Of a stretch of 64,000 nt of DNA, positions 1 to 8,366 are shown piece by piece. Both the position numbers and the translations under genes were made by a program. The DNA comes from Alsobacter soli (lineage in GTDB: Bacteria; Pseudomonadota; Alphaproteobacteria; Rhizobiales; Beijerinckiaceae): contig CAMCXA010000002.1 in the NCBI GenBank assembly GCA_945883115.1, positions 38,232-102,231 on the forward strand, written 5' to 3'. The notes under the pieces were generated by a model. That model worked only from the letters and a program-made list of their open reading frames with translations. It ran no database searches and was not told where the DNA came from. Numbering within the stretch: the first letter of the stretch is position 1; each line of letters starts with the position of its first letter.

Positions 1-1716
1 GTGTGAGTAGTGGCGCGAGAGGTGAAGGTTGCCGCCATGGAACCAGAGCCCTGGTTGCCGGGTCGGCTTCCACATATTGCGGGGTTCGCCTTCCCATGGT
101 CCGGGATCTTTCGGTGTGTTGGATCCCAAGCCCCAGCACTTGCCGACTTTATCGGCCATGTCTTTCGACACAAGTTTCTCGACCCAGCCATTCATGGACT
201 GATAGCCAGTGGCGCACACGATGAGATCGACCGGCATTTCCGTGTTGTCTGAAAAGACGACATTCCGTTCATTGATCTTTTTGAGTGTGACGCCGCTCTT
301 GATGCCGATTTTGCCTTCGATCATGAGGCTGGAGGCGCCGACGTCGATATAATAGCCCGTACCTGAACGGAGTGCTTTCATCATGAGACCGGACTCGTCA
401 TCGCCGAAATCGAGTTTGAACCCTGTTTTGGCAAGCTGATCGTAAAATTTCCGGTCGCGCTTGCGAACTTCGGCATAGAGCGGAATTTGTGACCGGTGCA
501 TGATTGCGAAGGGCGTTGACGAGAAAATCAGGTCGGCTTTCTCTGTTGTTATGCCTCGTTGCACGGCCTCTTCGGAATAGAGATCCTTGAACGCCAGATC
601 CATGAGGGTTTCGGATTTGACCACATGGGTTGATGATCTCTGGATCATCGTGACATTGGCGCCATGATCCCAAAGATCGGCGCAGATATCGTGTGCGGAA
701 GAATTCGAGCCGATGACGATGCAATTCTTGCCCTTATACTTTGCGCCACTTTGATATTTACTTGAGTGGTAATGCTCACCTGCAAAATTCTCAATTCCCG
801 GCAAGTCAATTTCGTTGGGGGGACCGTATGCGCCCGTGGCGAAAACAAGCTGTTTCGGCCGTAAAGTGACCGGCTTTCCATCGCGAATGGCCTCAACCGT
901 CCACTCTTGGGTTGCTTCGTCAAATGAGGCCTTTTTGCACTCTGTCGAGCCCCAATAATTCAATTCCATGACTTTGGTGTACATTTCGAGCCAATCACCC
1001 AGTTTGTCCTTCGGGGTGAAAATCGGCCAATCATCGGGAAACGGAAGATAGGGAAGATGATCATACCAAACGGGATCATGGAGAACGAGAGAGCGGTAGC
1101 GGTTTCGCCACGAGTCGCCGGCGCGGGGGTTTTTTTCAAGTATAATTGTTGGAACGCCCAGACGTTTAAGCCGCGCGCCAAGTGCAATGCCGCCTTGGCC
1201 ACCGCCAATGATGACGCAATAGGGTTGCTGCGTGTATCCAAGCGAGGCTTCTTCTTCGTGTCGACGCTCGAGCCAGTTTTTCTGTTGGCCATATATATTG
1301 TGCTTTGTACCAAGAATTCGATTTTTTCCTGTTTTTTCCTCATGACCCGTTAATTCCGACATCGTTGTCAGAAGCGTCCATGCCTTGCCGTCTTTCAGGC
1401 GAAGTATTCCCCGCCCTTTTGCAAGCCTTGTCTCAAAGGTAAACCAAGCCTCTATCAGGTCAGACGTGGCCGTGGCCTTTCCCTCCATTTTCCAGTTCTT
1501 TGGAGCGATAGCAGCAAGATTAGCGCGGAGCATATCGGCAATCTGTTCTTTGCCTTCCATGGTTTTTATGTTCCATGTGAAAGAAACAAGATCACGCCAG
1601 AAGCATTCGTCGCCGAATAAATTTATTGTTTTCTGGACATCTTTTTTTTCAAGCGCCGACCCGAACTCTTTCAACCAGTTTTTTACGATGATACCGGGGT
1701 TAATAATCTTCGGCAT
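1..1716 (-). CDS. NAD(P)/FAD-dependent flavin monooxygenase with N-terminal NTF2-like domain (3' end cut by window edge)
   Basis: One reading frame runs without a stop from ATG at 1716 to base 1, so at least 572 residues are present and the C-terminus is missing. Residues about 1-130 resemble an NTF2/SnoaL-like domain. The rest is a class B flavin monooxygenase: the FAD motif GGGQGG is near residue 168, the Baeyer-Villiger/FMO-type motif FAGEHYHSSKY is near residue 320, and a second dinucleotide fold (GSNSSA) follows. Such enzymes use NADPH and O2 to oxygenate carbonyl, N or S groups. The substrate is unknown. It lies just downstream of the RpiR regulator on the same strand and may belong with the ABC operon opposite. 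The family is secure, the substrate is not. Confidence 0.85.
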   Translation of the reverse strand, partial: MPKIINPGIIVKNWLKEFGSALEKKDVQKTINLFGDECFWRDLVSFTWNIKTMEGKEQIADMLRANLAAIAPKNWKMEGKATATSDLIEAWFTFETRLAKGRGILRLKDGKAWTLLTTMSELTGHEEKTGKNRILGTKHNIYGQQKNWLERRHEEEASLGYTQQPYCVIIGGGQGGIALGARLKRLGVPTIILEKNPRAGDSWRNRYRSLVLHDPVWYDHLPYLPFPDDWPIFTPKDKLGDWLEMYTKVMELNYWGSTECKKASFDEATQEWTVEAIRDGKPVTLRPKQLVFATGAYGPPNEIDLPGIENFAGEHYHSSKYQSGAKYKGKNCIVIGSNSSAHDICADLWDHGANVTMIQRSSTHVVKSETLMDLAFKDLYSEEAVQRGITTEKADLIFSSTPFAIMHRSQIPLYAEVRKRDRKFYDQLAKTGFKLDFGDDESGLMMKALRSGTGYYIDVGASSLMIEGKIGIKSGVTLKKINERNVVFSDNTEMPVDLIVCATGYQSMNGWVEKLVSKDMADKVGKCWGLGSNTPKDPGPWEGEPRNMWKPTRQPGLWFHGGNLHLSRHYSH

Positions 1717-1743
1717 TTTGTATCCTTTCGAAAATCGAGTCTT

Positions 1744-2697
1744 TTATTCTTGAGGTTTCAGGTTTTTCATCAATGGTGTCGGGTCGGATGTCGGTGTGGG
1801 AATCGCGATGCCGATGCTTGCCAGAGTGTAACGTACACGTCGTAAAGCTTCGCGCGAGCGGCTTCCCATTTCTGAGGCCACGCCGGTTGCGATGGTGTCG
1901 ATGATTGCCATGTAAGCGTATCGAAAAGCTGTCGGAATTAATGCGTTAGCGTCCTCGGGCACGGACATCGGAATGACAATTTCGGACGCCAAGGCTAGCG
2001 GAGTTCCCGGGCGGGTCAACGCGATCGTCATTGCGCCAAAAGAGCGCGCAATCTCAACGGCTCCGACGACCGCTTTGGAGCGACCGCTATTTGAAATGGC
2101 GAAAACAACGTCCTTTGGATGCAGGGTGGCGGCGGACATTCTTTGCTGGTGGCCGTCAATGTAGGCGCAAACGGGGATGCCGAGGCGGAAGAAGCGGAGT
2201 TTGGCGTCCTCGACCATGGCTGCGGAACCGCCGCCCTGCCCATAAATATCGAGGCGGGCACCCGCGGCAATTGCCTTGATGGTTCGCTGAATGGCGTTTG
2301 TATCGAGCTGATCCAGACAATCGCGGATCGTATTTGCAGCGCGCATCATGACGGTTTGTGCCAATTGGCCAATATCGTCATTGAAAACACGATCCGAGCT
2401 CAAATATACGGCTGCAACAGTCAATGTTGTTGCAAGCAATATCTTGAATTCGCCGAAAGAAGAGCAACCAACAGAACGGCAAAAGCGGGTGACACTTGGC
2501 TGGCTTACGCCCGCTTTACTAGCCAGTTCAGATATCGTCATCCGCGTTGTTGCCTGATAATCGCTTGCAACGGCTTCGGCAACGCGGCGCTCGGCAGGCG
2601 ACAAACCGCTTTCTATCCTCTGAATCCGCGACACAAGATCGATTGCAGGCGTCTGATCGCCAACCAAGTCGGATGCGCCGGGGGCGATTTCGTCCAT
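1744..2697 (-). CDS. MurR/RpiR family transcriptional regulator (HTH + SIS domain)
   Basis: This 317-residue protein has an N-terminal RpiR helix-turn-helix (about residues 25-100, core MTISELASKAGVSQPSVTRF) and a C-terminal sugar-isomerase (SIS) domain (about 125-285, with IYGQGGGSAAMVEDA). RpiR proteins bind phosphosugars or other metabolites through the SIS domain and usually control neighbouring catabolic genes. It is divergent from the ABC transporter that starts at 3085. A perfect 17-bp palindrome 30 bp upstream of its start (2727-2743) is a likely operator and suggests autoregulation. The family is certain; the effector is unknown. Confidence 0.93.
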   Translation of the reverse strand: MDEIAPGASDLVGDQTPAIDLVSRIQRIESGLSPAERRVAEAVASDYQATTRMTISELASKAGVSQPSVTRFCRSVGCSSFGEFKILLATTLTVAAVYLSSDRVFNDDIGQLAQTVMMRAANTIRDCLDQLDTNAIQRTIKAIAAGARLDIYGQGGGSAAMVEDAKLRFFRLGIPVCAYIDGHQQRMSAATLHPKDVVFAISNSGRSKAVVGAVEIARSFGAMTIALTRPGTPLALASEIVIPMSVPEDANALIPTAFRYAYMAIIDTIATGVASEMGSRSREALRRVRYTLASIGIAIPTPTSDPTPLMKNLKPQE

Positions 2698-3084
2698 GGG
2701 GGAAAGGCTCCGACCGCTTCTACTGTCTGTAATTTAATTACAGGATATCCTTAACCTTCGCAACTGAAATCAGGTGAGAAATTTTGTGGCGCGGTGAATG
2801 AAAATTCCAATACTTTGCGTAATTTTGGTATAAATTGCTGTTTCAATGACATTTTTTTAATTATTAAATTTTTTCGTCTCCCTGATCATTTCCTATTGCG
2901 TGGATTTTGTTTCTGTAACATACTTTCAATCAAGAGGGGCGAGCAGACCTCCTAAAAAACTCCAACCCGATGTGATTCTGCGGAAAAGCGTCCGTGTTGG
3001 ACGGATAAAATGGGAGAGTTGTACCGGTGAAACACGCTTGTTGAACCGGAACAGCGTGGTCTGTTTGATAAAAATGGAACAGTG
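2698..3084. promoter_or_regulatory. Divergent intergenic region, regulator / ABC operon
   Basis: About 390 bp without a gene, AT-rich in the middle. It holds the palindrome at 2727-2743, a possible half-site (CTGTAAC, about 2913-2919) and a plausible plus-strand -10 box TATAAA at 2829-2834. I see no riboswitch fold; the conserved bases of a TPP riboswitch are absent even though the transporter's binding protein belongs to the NMT1/THI5-like superfamily. Confidence 0.45.
2727..2743. promoter_or_regulatory. Predicted RpiR-type operator palindrome
   Basis: The sequence CTGTAATTTAATTACAG is a perfect inverted repeat (8-bp arms around one T). It matches the known form of RpiR-family sites such as the HexR operator (TGTAATTAAATTACA-like). 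It lies between the divergent rpiR-type gene and the ABC operon, 30 bp from the regulator's ATG. Binding by this regulator is an inference. Confidence 0.6.
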
Positions 3085-3870
3085 ATGACCAAAACAAAAA
3101 TGGCGATACACTCCGCCACCAAGTTTTACGAGACGCGCTCGGGCTCTACCCACGCGCTCGATAATGTATCGCTCGACGTCCGCGAGGGTGAGTTCCTCTG
3201 TATTCTTGGTCCGTCGGGATGTGGCAAGTCGACATTGCTGTGGTCGATGGCGGGGCTTCATGCACTCAGCGGGGGCGAGGTCAAGCTCGGATCGGAGACG
3301 ATCACGCAACCGCATCCGGAAATTGCGATGATTTTCCAGGATGCCAATCTGTTGCCATGGCGGAATCTTGCAAAGAATATAGCGCTTCCTTTCGAGTTGA
3401 AGCGGAAGCCGCCGGATCAGGCGCGCATCGATTCACTGCTGGAACGGGTGAACCTCAAGGGGTTCGAGAATAAATTCCCGCGGGAACTCTCGGGGGGCAT
3501 GCAGCAACGTGCCTCGATTGTGCGCAGTCTGGCGGTTGACCCGTCCGTGCTGCTGATGGACGAGCCGTTTGGTGCTCTCGATGCGTTTACCCGCGACGAG
3601 ATGAATCTTCTCATTCAGGAAATCTGGATGGAGACGCGGAAGACGATCGTATTCGTAACCCACTCAATTTCGGAAGCCATTTTTCTGGCGGACCGGGTTG
3701 TCGTGATGTCTGCACGGCCGGGCCGGATTGCCTCTATCTATGACATCGATATTCCCCGGCCGCGTCCTGTCGATATTCAGACGAAGCCAGATTTCATCGC
3801 GCGCGTTCTTGAAATCAAGGGAAGCATCGATAACGGTCGCGGTGCTGCCGCAGGGCTTGCAATTACCTGA
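3085..3870 (+). CDS. ABC transporter ATP-binding protein, nitrate/sulfonate/taurine type
   Basis: This 261-residue ATPase has Walker A (GPSGCGKST), a Q-loop (FQDANLLPW), the signature LSGGMQQR, Walker B (LLMDEP) and the switch histidine in VTHSISEA. The close match to SsuB/TauB-type subunits and the two partner genes downstream mark it as the motor of an importer for a small organic anion or similar solute. ATG at 3085 is preferred; an in-frame GTG lies one codon upstream. It opens an operon with the permease and the binding protein. Confidence 0.9.
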   Translation: MTKTKMAIHSATKFYETRSGSTHALDNVSLDVREGEFLCILGPSGCGKSTLLWSMAGLHALSGGEVKLGSETITQPHPEIAMIFQDANLLPWRNLAKNIALPFELKRKPPDQARIDSLLERVNLKGFENKFPRELSGGMQQRASIVRSLAVDPSVLLMDEPFGALDAFTRDEMNLLIQEIWMETRKTIVFVTHSISEAIFLADRVVVMSARPGRIASIYDIDIPRPRPVDIQTKPDFIARVLEIKGSIDNGRGAAAGLAIT

Positions 3871-3891
3871 AACGGACTGACGGAGAGACAC

Positions 3892-4740
3892 TTGGACAAG
3901 GCGTTGGGTAATAAAATCCCCGAATTCAACAAGAAGCCGGGGGGAGCAGGCGGATCGGGGCTTGCGGGACTGTCGTCGTTCGGTTCCGGAGATCACCGGT
4001 CCAAGCTGGAGATCGTTGTGATCATATTGGTCGCAGTTGTGATTATCGGGGGTTCCGAGATCCTGCTGAGGCTTTTCAATGTGCCGCAATATATTATTCC
4101 CAAGCCGACGCAGATCGTTACCGCTCTGTTCACCGAATGGCATTTTCTTTGGCCTCATATTGTCATCACGCTTTACGAGTTGCTGACAGGCTTTTTCATT
4201 GGCGGCTCAATCGGTTTTATTCTCGCGGCTGTGATCACCCAGTTTCCGTTCGTGGAAAAGGTTGTCACGCCGTATATCCTGTTGCTCGTAACAACACCGA
4301 TGCTTGCGCTCGTGCCGTTGCTCATTCTGCGTTTCGGGTTTGGCAGTGAACCGCGGATCATCGCGGTGGCACTCGCCAGCGGCCCGATGGTGATGATCAA
4401 CGCGGCAACCGGATTCCGGCGCGTCGATCTGGCCAAAATCGCACTTGCCCGCTCATTCGGTGCGAGCACGTTGCAGATTTTTACAAAGATCAGAATCCCG
4501 ATGGCCATGCCGATGATTATTGTCGGGCTGATGGTCGGTTCGATTTTCGGCCTGTTGACGGCAATCGGGGCCGAGATGGTGGGCGGCGCCGAGGGTCTCG
4601 GCAATCGTCTGACCTATTATTCAGCACTTATCCGGATGCCACAGTTCTTTGCGATCATTTTTCTGCTCGCGACGATCGGCATCTCGATTTACATCTTCTT
4701 CTTCTGGCTCGGAAAAAAATGGGCCAGTTGGGAGGCATAA
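3892..4740 (+). CDS. ABC transporter permease, SsuC/TauC type
   Basis: This 282-residue inner-membrane protein begins with TTG at 3892 after a GGAGAG ribosome-binding site, 21 bp behind the ATPase. The first ~40 residues are a Gly/Pro-rich cytoplasmic tail. About six hydrophobic segments follow, and the EAA-type loop (around ALARSFGASTLQIFTKIRIP) contacts the ATPase. It forms the channel of the importer encoded by 3085-5955. Confidence 0.88.
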   Translation: MDKALGNKIPEFNKKPGGAGGSGLAGLSSFGSGDHRSKLEIVVIILVAVVIIGGSEILLRLFNVPQYIIPKPTQIVTALFTEWHFLWPHIVITLYELLTGFFIGGSIGFILAAVITQFPFVEKVVTPYILLLVTTPMLALVPLLILRFGFGSEPRIIAVALASGPMVMINAATGFRRVDLAKIALARSFGASTLQIFTKIRIPMAMPMIIVGLMVGSIFGLLTAIGAEMVGGAEGLGNRLTYYSALIRMPQFFAIIFLLATIGISIYIFFFWLGKKWASWEA

Positions 4741-4815
4741 ATGTTCGCACAGGGGCGACCCAGCAGAGCGGGCGGACATTGAACTAAGGGTGGTTTTTTA
4801 AACGAGGGGGAACGA

Positions 4816-5955
4816 ATGACTAAGCTTACAGGCGAAAGTTTGATGATTGACCGTCGGCGTCTTTTGACTTTGACAGCGGGCGGTGTGTCGGTTGCGGCAT
4901 TTGGTGGCCTCGGCGGGGTAAGCTCCGCTTTAGCCGCTGACACGGTCAAGTGGGTGTCACCACGCGGAACCGTCGAAGTGCTCGACGACTACCCATATTG
5001 GGTTGCAAAGAAGTTCGGCTATTTCGGGGACATTGCGACAACGCTCGAACCGGGCCCGTCGGAAGCAACGTCAACCGTCAAGCTCGTTGACCAGAAACAG
5101 GCCGATGTCGGCTATCCGTCACCTGGCGTATTTTCTCTGGCTCTCGAGCAGGGAATGCCACTCGTTTCCGCTTTCCATATGGGCGGCGGCGACGTGTTCA
5201 CCTTAGCGTTCCGGAAGGGCGAAAAGCCAAAGAGCCTGAAAGAGCTCGAAGGCAAGACGATCCTGCTCGGCAGCGCAGGCTGGCAGTCGATCACGGATCC
5301 GATGCTGGCAGCTGCAGGCGTTGATGTAAAGAAAGTGAAATATGTCGATGCCGGCTGGCCGATGTGGGGCACATTGCTCAAGGAAGGCAAGGGCGATGCG
5401 GCTCTGTGCTGGGAAGGGTATCGTGCGATGTGGAAGGGCCAAGGGCTCGATTTCGATCACTTCCTCGGACGCGATTTCTCGAAACTTCCGGCCAATAGCT
5501 TTGTAATCCGCAAGGCCGACTTCGAAGATGCGGCCAAGCGCAAGCTTTATGCCCGTTACTTCCAAGGGTGGGCCGCAGGCCTCGAATTCGGCAAGCATAA
5601 TCCGCGTGCTGCAACGCAGATCGTCATGGAGCAATTCCCGGGGCTCGCCTCGCAAATGACGCCAGCTGTTGCAACCGAGGCCATGATGCAATTGGCCTCC
5701 GTGTTTGCCGGTCGCATGGATGAGCGCAAGAAATGGGGCTTCCACCTGAAATCCAGCTGGGAACTCTTCTTCGAGACGGGCCGCAAGATCGGCCAGATCA
5801 CGCAGGACTTCAAATTCGATGATGTCTGCAAGAACGATCTGGTTGATGAAGCCAATGCCTTCGATGCGGCAAAGGTGAAAGCGGATGCCGACAAATTTGC
5901 CCTATCGGCAGATTACAAGGGTGTTGACGTTGCGGCCATTCAGGCAGCACTCTGA
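4816..5955 (+). CDS. ABC transporter substrate-binding protein (NMT1/THI5-like), Tat-type signal
   Basis: The 379-residue protein starts at ATG 4816 behind a strong GAGGGGGAACG site. Its leader carries twin arginines (DRRRLLTLTA) and a hydrophobic stretch ending in ALA before ADTVKW, so export through Tat and periplasmic location are likely. The body resembles the SsuA/THI5/NMT1 binding-protein superfamily used for taurine, sulfonates, pyrimidines and aromatic acids. It is the last gene before a strong terminator at 5965. The ligand cannot be read from sequence. Confidence 0.88.
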   Translation: MTKLTGESLMIDRRRLLTLTAGGVSVAAFGGLGGVSSALAADTVKWVSPRGTVEVLDDYPYWVAKKFGYFGDIATTLEPGPSEATSTVKLVDQKQADVGYPSPGVFSLALEQGMPLVSAFHMGGGDVFTLAFRKGEKPKSLKELEGKTILLGSAGWQSITDPMLAAAGVDVKKVKYVDAGWPMWGTLLKEGKGDAALCWEGYRAMWKGQGLDFDHFLGRDFSKLPANSFVIRKADFEDAAKRKLYARYFQGWAAGLEFGKHNPRAATQIVMEQFPGLASQMTPAVATEAMMQLASVFAGRMDERKKWGFHLKSSWELFFETGRKIGQITQDFKFDDVCKNDLVDEANAFDAAKVKADADKFALSADYKGVDVAAIQAAL

Positions 5956-5964
5956 CCGAGACCG

Positions 5965-5994
5965 AGGCGGCACCCGAAAGGTGCCGCCTTTTTC
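5965..5994 (+). terminator. Rho-independent terminator after the ABC transporter
   Basis: A perfect 10-bp stem (AGGCGGCACC / GGTGCCGCCT) with a CGAAA loop is followed directly by a T run. It lies 10 bp after the stop codon of the binding protein. The genes from 6030 onward probably need read-through or their own promoter. Confidence 0.9.
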
Positions 5995-6029
5995 CTCTAC
6001 CGGCACACTCCTCAACTGGACTCCAGCCG

Positions 6030-6365
6030 ATGTATGTTTTTGATCATATCGGAATTACGACGACCGTGCCGCAGCCGAACGAAGATTGGGTCGAGCAGAG
6101 CCGTGTCTGGGTGACGAACCCGCGCAACCATCCCGAACATATCGAATTTCTGCGGTACGCCGAGGGCACCACTGTGCCGGAAATTGTGCGGAACAATCCG
6201 CATATTGCCTATCGGGTCGACGCGATCGAGCCACATATTGAAGGGCAAGAAATCCTGATCGAACCTTTCGTCGTCGGCGATTTTCTGAAGGTCGTTTTCA
6301 TCCGGAAATACGGGACGGTTTTTGAGTATATGCAGTATTTGAAAGAGGGCTGGTTCGGGAATTGA
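6030..6365 (+). CDS. Small VOC/glyoxalase-like protein
   Basis: This 111-residue protein begins MYVFDHIGITTT, a typical first strand of the vicinal-oxygen-chelate fold with an early His ligand. It contains HIEFLRY and ends after YGTVFEYMQ. The length fits one betaalphabetabetabeta pair, as in glyoxalase-like metal enzymes. It starts 36 bp after a terminator and is followed at 21 bp by the TIM-barrel-like gene. The role is probably lyase, isomerase or dioxygenase chemistry on the imported compound. I cannot name the reaction, and the start has only a weak ribosome-binding site. Confidence 0.65.
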   Translation: MYVFDHIGITTTVPQPNEDWVEQSRVWVTNPRNHPEHIEFLRYAEGTTVPEIVRNNPHIAYRVDAIEPHIEGQEILIEPFVVGDFLKVVFIRKYGTVFEYMQYLKEGWFGN

Positions 6366-6386
6366 TCCAGTTCGAGGAAACGCGTC

Positions 6387-7574
6387 ATGAGCTACAAGGC
6401 CATCTACACCTATGCGTGGGATCTTGCGGAAGAGGGCGTTTCAAAGGCTGTCGGGCAATTTGAGGCGCTCGGGCTCGATACCGTCACGATTGCCGGAAGT
6501 TATCACGCGGGAAAATTTCTCCGTCCGCACGGCAGAGCGGGGAAGGTGTATTTTCCGGAAGACGGAACTGTCTATTTCAAGGCCAACCCCGCGCGGTATG
6601 GTGCGATCAAGCCCGTCGCCAACTCACTTTTAAGTTTGCAGGACGTGCTGCGGGAGTTGACGTCTCAGGAGCGCATGAAAACGAATGTCTGGCTCGTCCT
6701 GTTGCACAATACGTTGCTGGGGTCGGCACACCCCGACTCGGCGGTGAGCAATGCGTTCGGGGATCGCTATATTTATAATCTGTGCCCGTCGGCTCCGGAT
6801 GCGCGCGCCTATGCGATCGGCCTCGCGCAGGATGTGACGGAGACTTATCCGGTGAGCGGGCTTTCGATGGAGACGCCGGGGTTTTTACCTTATGCGCACG
6901 GGTTCCATCACGAGTTTGCCCTGAACCGCCCGAACCGCTGGCTTGATAGCCAACTCGGACTTTGTTTCTGTCCGCATTGCCTCAAGGGGGCCAAGGCTGC
7001 GGGGATCAATGCGACCCGGCTGAAGACGCAGGTTGCGGAGGATGTAAGCGCGTATCTGGCGAGCGATCTCGATTATCCGGCCGATATGGCGGAAGCATTC
7101 TGGGCGGCGGATACACGGACGGATGGCGATCTGAAGGCGTATCTCGACTGGCGGTGCACGGTGGTGACATCGCTCGTGCGGGATATTCGCGGTGCTGTGC
7201 GGAAGGAGGTCGATGTTGCGGTGATCCCCTCCGTTGCACGGCCCACGGGAGGCGCGTGGTATGAGGGCAGCGATCTTGCGGCGCTTGCAGATGCGACAGG
7301 CATTATCGAGGCGTGTTTTTATGAACCGGGCGCTCAACGGGTGAAAGCCGACCTGTTCGATATCAGGCGCAGATTGCGTGGAAAAGGGCATTTGCGCGGG
7401 ATTGTGAGACCGGCCTTTCCCGATCTTGAAACGAAGGGTGACTTTTTGGCGGCGATGCAGGCGCTTGGCGCGGGCGGCGTTTCGGAGGTCGCGTTCTATA
7501 ATTGGGGTCATTTGCGGAGCGCGAATATTGGCTGGATTGCCGACGGGCTACGGGCACTCGAGGCGGCGCGATGA
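6387..7574 (+). CDS. Uncharacterised TIM-barrel / glycoside-hydrolase-like protein
   Basis: The 395-residue protein starts at ATG 6387 behind GAGGAAA. It looks like a (beta/alpha)8 protein: early strands such as MSYKAIYTYAWDL and VTIAGSYHAGKFLRPHG, then VWLVLLHNTLLG, GLSMETPGFLPY and the cysteine cluster LCFCPHCLKG, a pattern seen in glycosidase-like proteins of unknown activity. No signal peptide is visible, so it is probably cytoplasmic. Its stop overlaps the ATG of the following SDR, implying coupled translation and a shared pathway. I do not recognise a described function. Confidence 0.6.
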   Translation: MSYKAIYTYAWDLAEEGVSKAVGQFEALGLDTVTIAGSYHAGKFLRPHGRAGKVYFPEDGTVYFKANPARYGAIKPVANSLLSLQDVLRELTSQERMKTNVWLVLLHNTLLGSAHPDSAVSNAFGDRYIYNLCPSAPDARAYAIGLAQDVTETYPVSGLSMETPGFLPYAHGFHHEFALNRPNRWLDSQLGLCFCPHCLKGAKAAGINATRLKTQVAEDVSAYLASDLDYPADMAEAFWAADTRTDGDLKAYLDWRCTVVTSLVRDIRGAVRKEVDVAVIPSVARPTGGAWYEGSDLAALADATGIIEACFYEPGAQRVKADLFDIRRRLRGKGHLRGIVRPAFPDLETKGDFLAAMQALGAGGVSEVAFYNWGHLRSANIGWIADGLRALEAAR

Positions 7575-8356
7575 TGTTTGACGGCAAAATAGTCGCGATT
7601 ACGGGTGCAGCGGGTGGTATCGGGCAGGCTTTGTGCCGCTATTTCGGTACGCAGGGCGCCGCCATCGGGCTGATCGACCAGAGCGAGACGGTTGATAGCG
7701 TGGCCGAACAACTCGTTAGCGAAGGGATCAAAGCGGCAGCGGTTCGGGTGGATATTTCCGATGCGGCTGCGGTCAAGCAGGGGTTTGCAGCGCTCGCCGG
7801 GCAGCTCGGGACAATTGATATCCTGATCAATAATGCCGGATTTTCAAAGCATCCGACCTTTGCCCGGACCGACCCCGCGGGGTGGGAGCATGATGTGCAG
7901 GGCAATCTGAACGGGGCTTATTTCTGCGCCCATGCGGTGCTGCCGGGAATGCAGGACAAGGGACAGGGAGCGATTATCAATATTGGCTCGGTGAATGGTC
8001 TCGGGGCGCTTGGCGACCCTGCCTATAGTGCAGCCAAGGCCGGGATGATTTCGCTGACACGTTCGCTCGCGCTGGAATATGGCCGCTTCAATATCAGGGT
8101 GAACAGCGTGCTGCCCGGCACGGTAAGGACGCCCTTGTGGGAAGTGCGCGCGAAGAAGGACCCGAACGTACTGGCGACGCTGAAGCGCTGGTATCCGCTG
8201 GGGCGAATTGTCGAACCGATTGATGTGGCGCGGACGGTGGGGTTTCTGGCATCCGACCATGCTGCGGCGATCACGGGCGTGGCGCTGCCTGTCGATTGCG
8301 GATTGACGGCGGGCAATATTGTGATGGCGCGTGAATTGACGCTTGAGGATTTTTGA
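7571..8356 (+). CDS. SDR-family NAD(P)-dependent oxidoreductase
   Basis: The 261-residue protein is a classical short-chain dehydrogenase: cofactor motif TGAAGGIG, structural NNAG, catalytic Ser in GSVNG and Tyr/Lys in YSAAK. The true start is the tandem ATG at 7571/7574, which overlaps the previous stop codon; the longer upstream extension is not supported. It probably oxidises or reduces a hydroxyl/keto group in the pathway shared with the two Gfo/Idh enzymes downstream. Confidence 0.9.
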   Translation: MMFDGKIVAITGAAGGIGQALCRYFGTQGAAIGLIDQSETVDSVAEQLVSEGIKAAAVRVDISDAAAVKQGFAALAGQLGTIDILINNAGFSKHPTFARTDPAGWEHDVQGNLNGAYFCAHAVLPGMQDKGQGAIINIGSVNGLGALGDPAYSAAKAGMISLTRSLALEYGRFNIRVNSVLPGTVRTPLWEVRAKKDPNVLATLKRWYPLGRIVEPIDVARTVGFLASDHAAAITGVALPVDCGLTAGNIVMARELTLEDF

Positions 8357-8366
8357 GGGGGTGGTG

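Noticed and set aside
398..1343. Several short minus-strand ORFs suggesting a broken gene
   Set aside because: They are out-of-frame shadows. One uninterrupted frame from 1716 to base 1 encodes the flavin monooxygenase.
2119..2754. 211-codon plus-strand ORF
   Set aside because: It lies entirely antisense to the RpiR regulator, whose HTH and SIS motifs are clear.
2698..3084. Possible TPP riboswitch, because the ABC binding protein belongs to the NMT1/THI5-like superfamily
   Set aside because: The conserved CTGAGA and ACCTGATC-type elements are absent.
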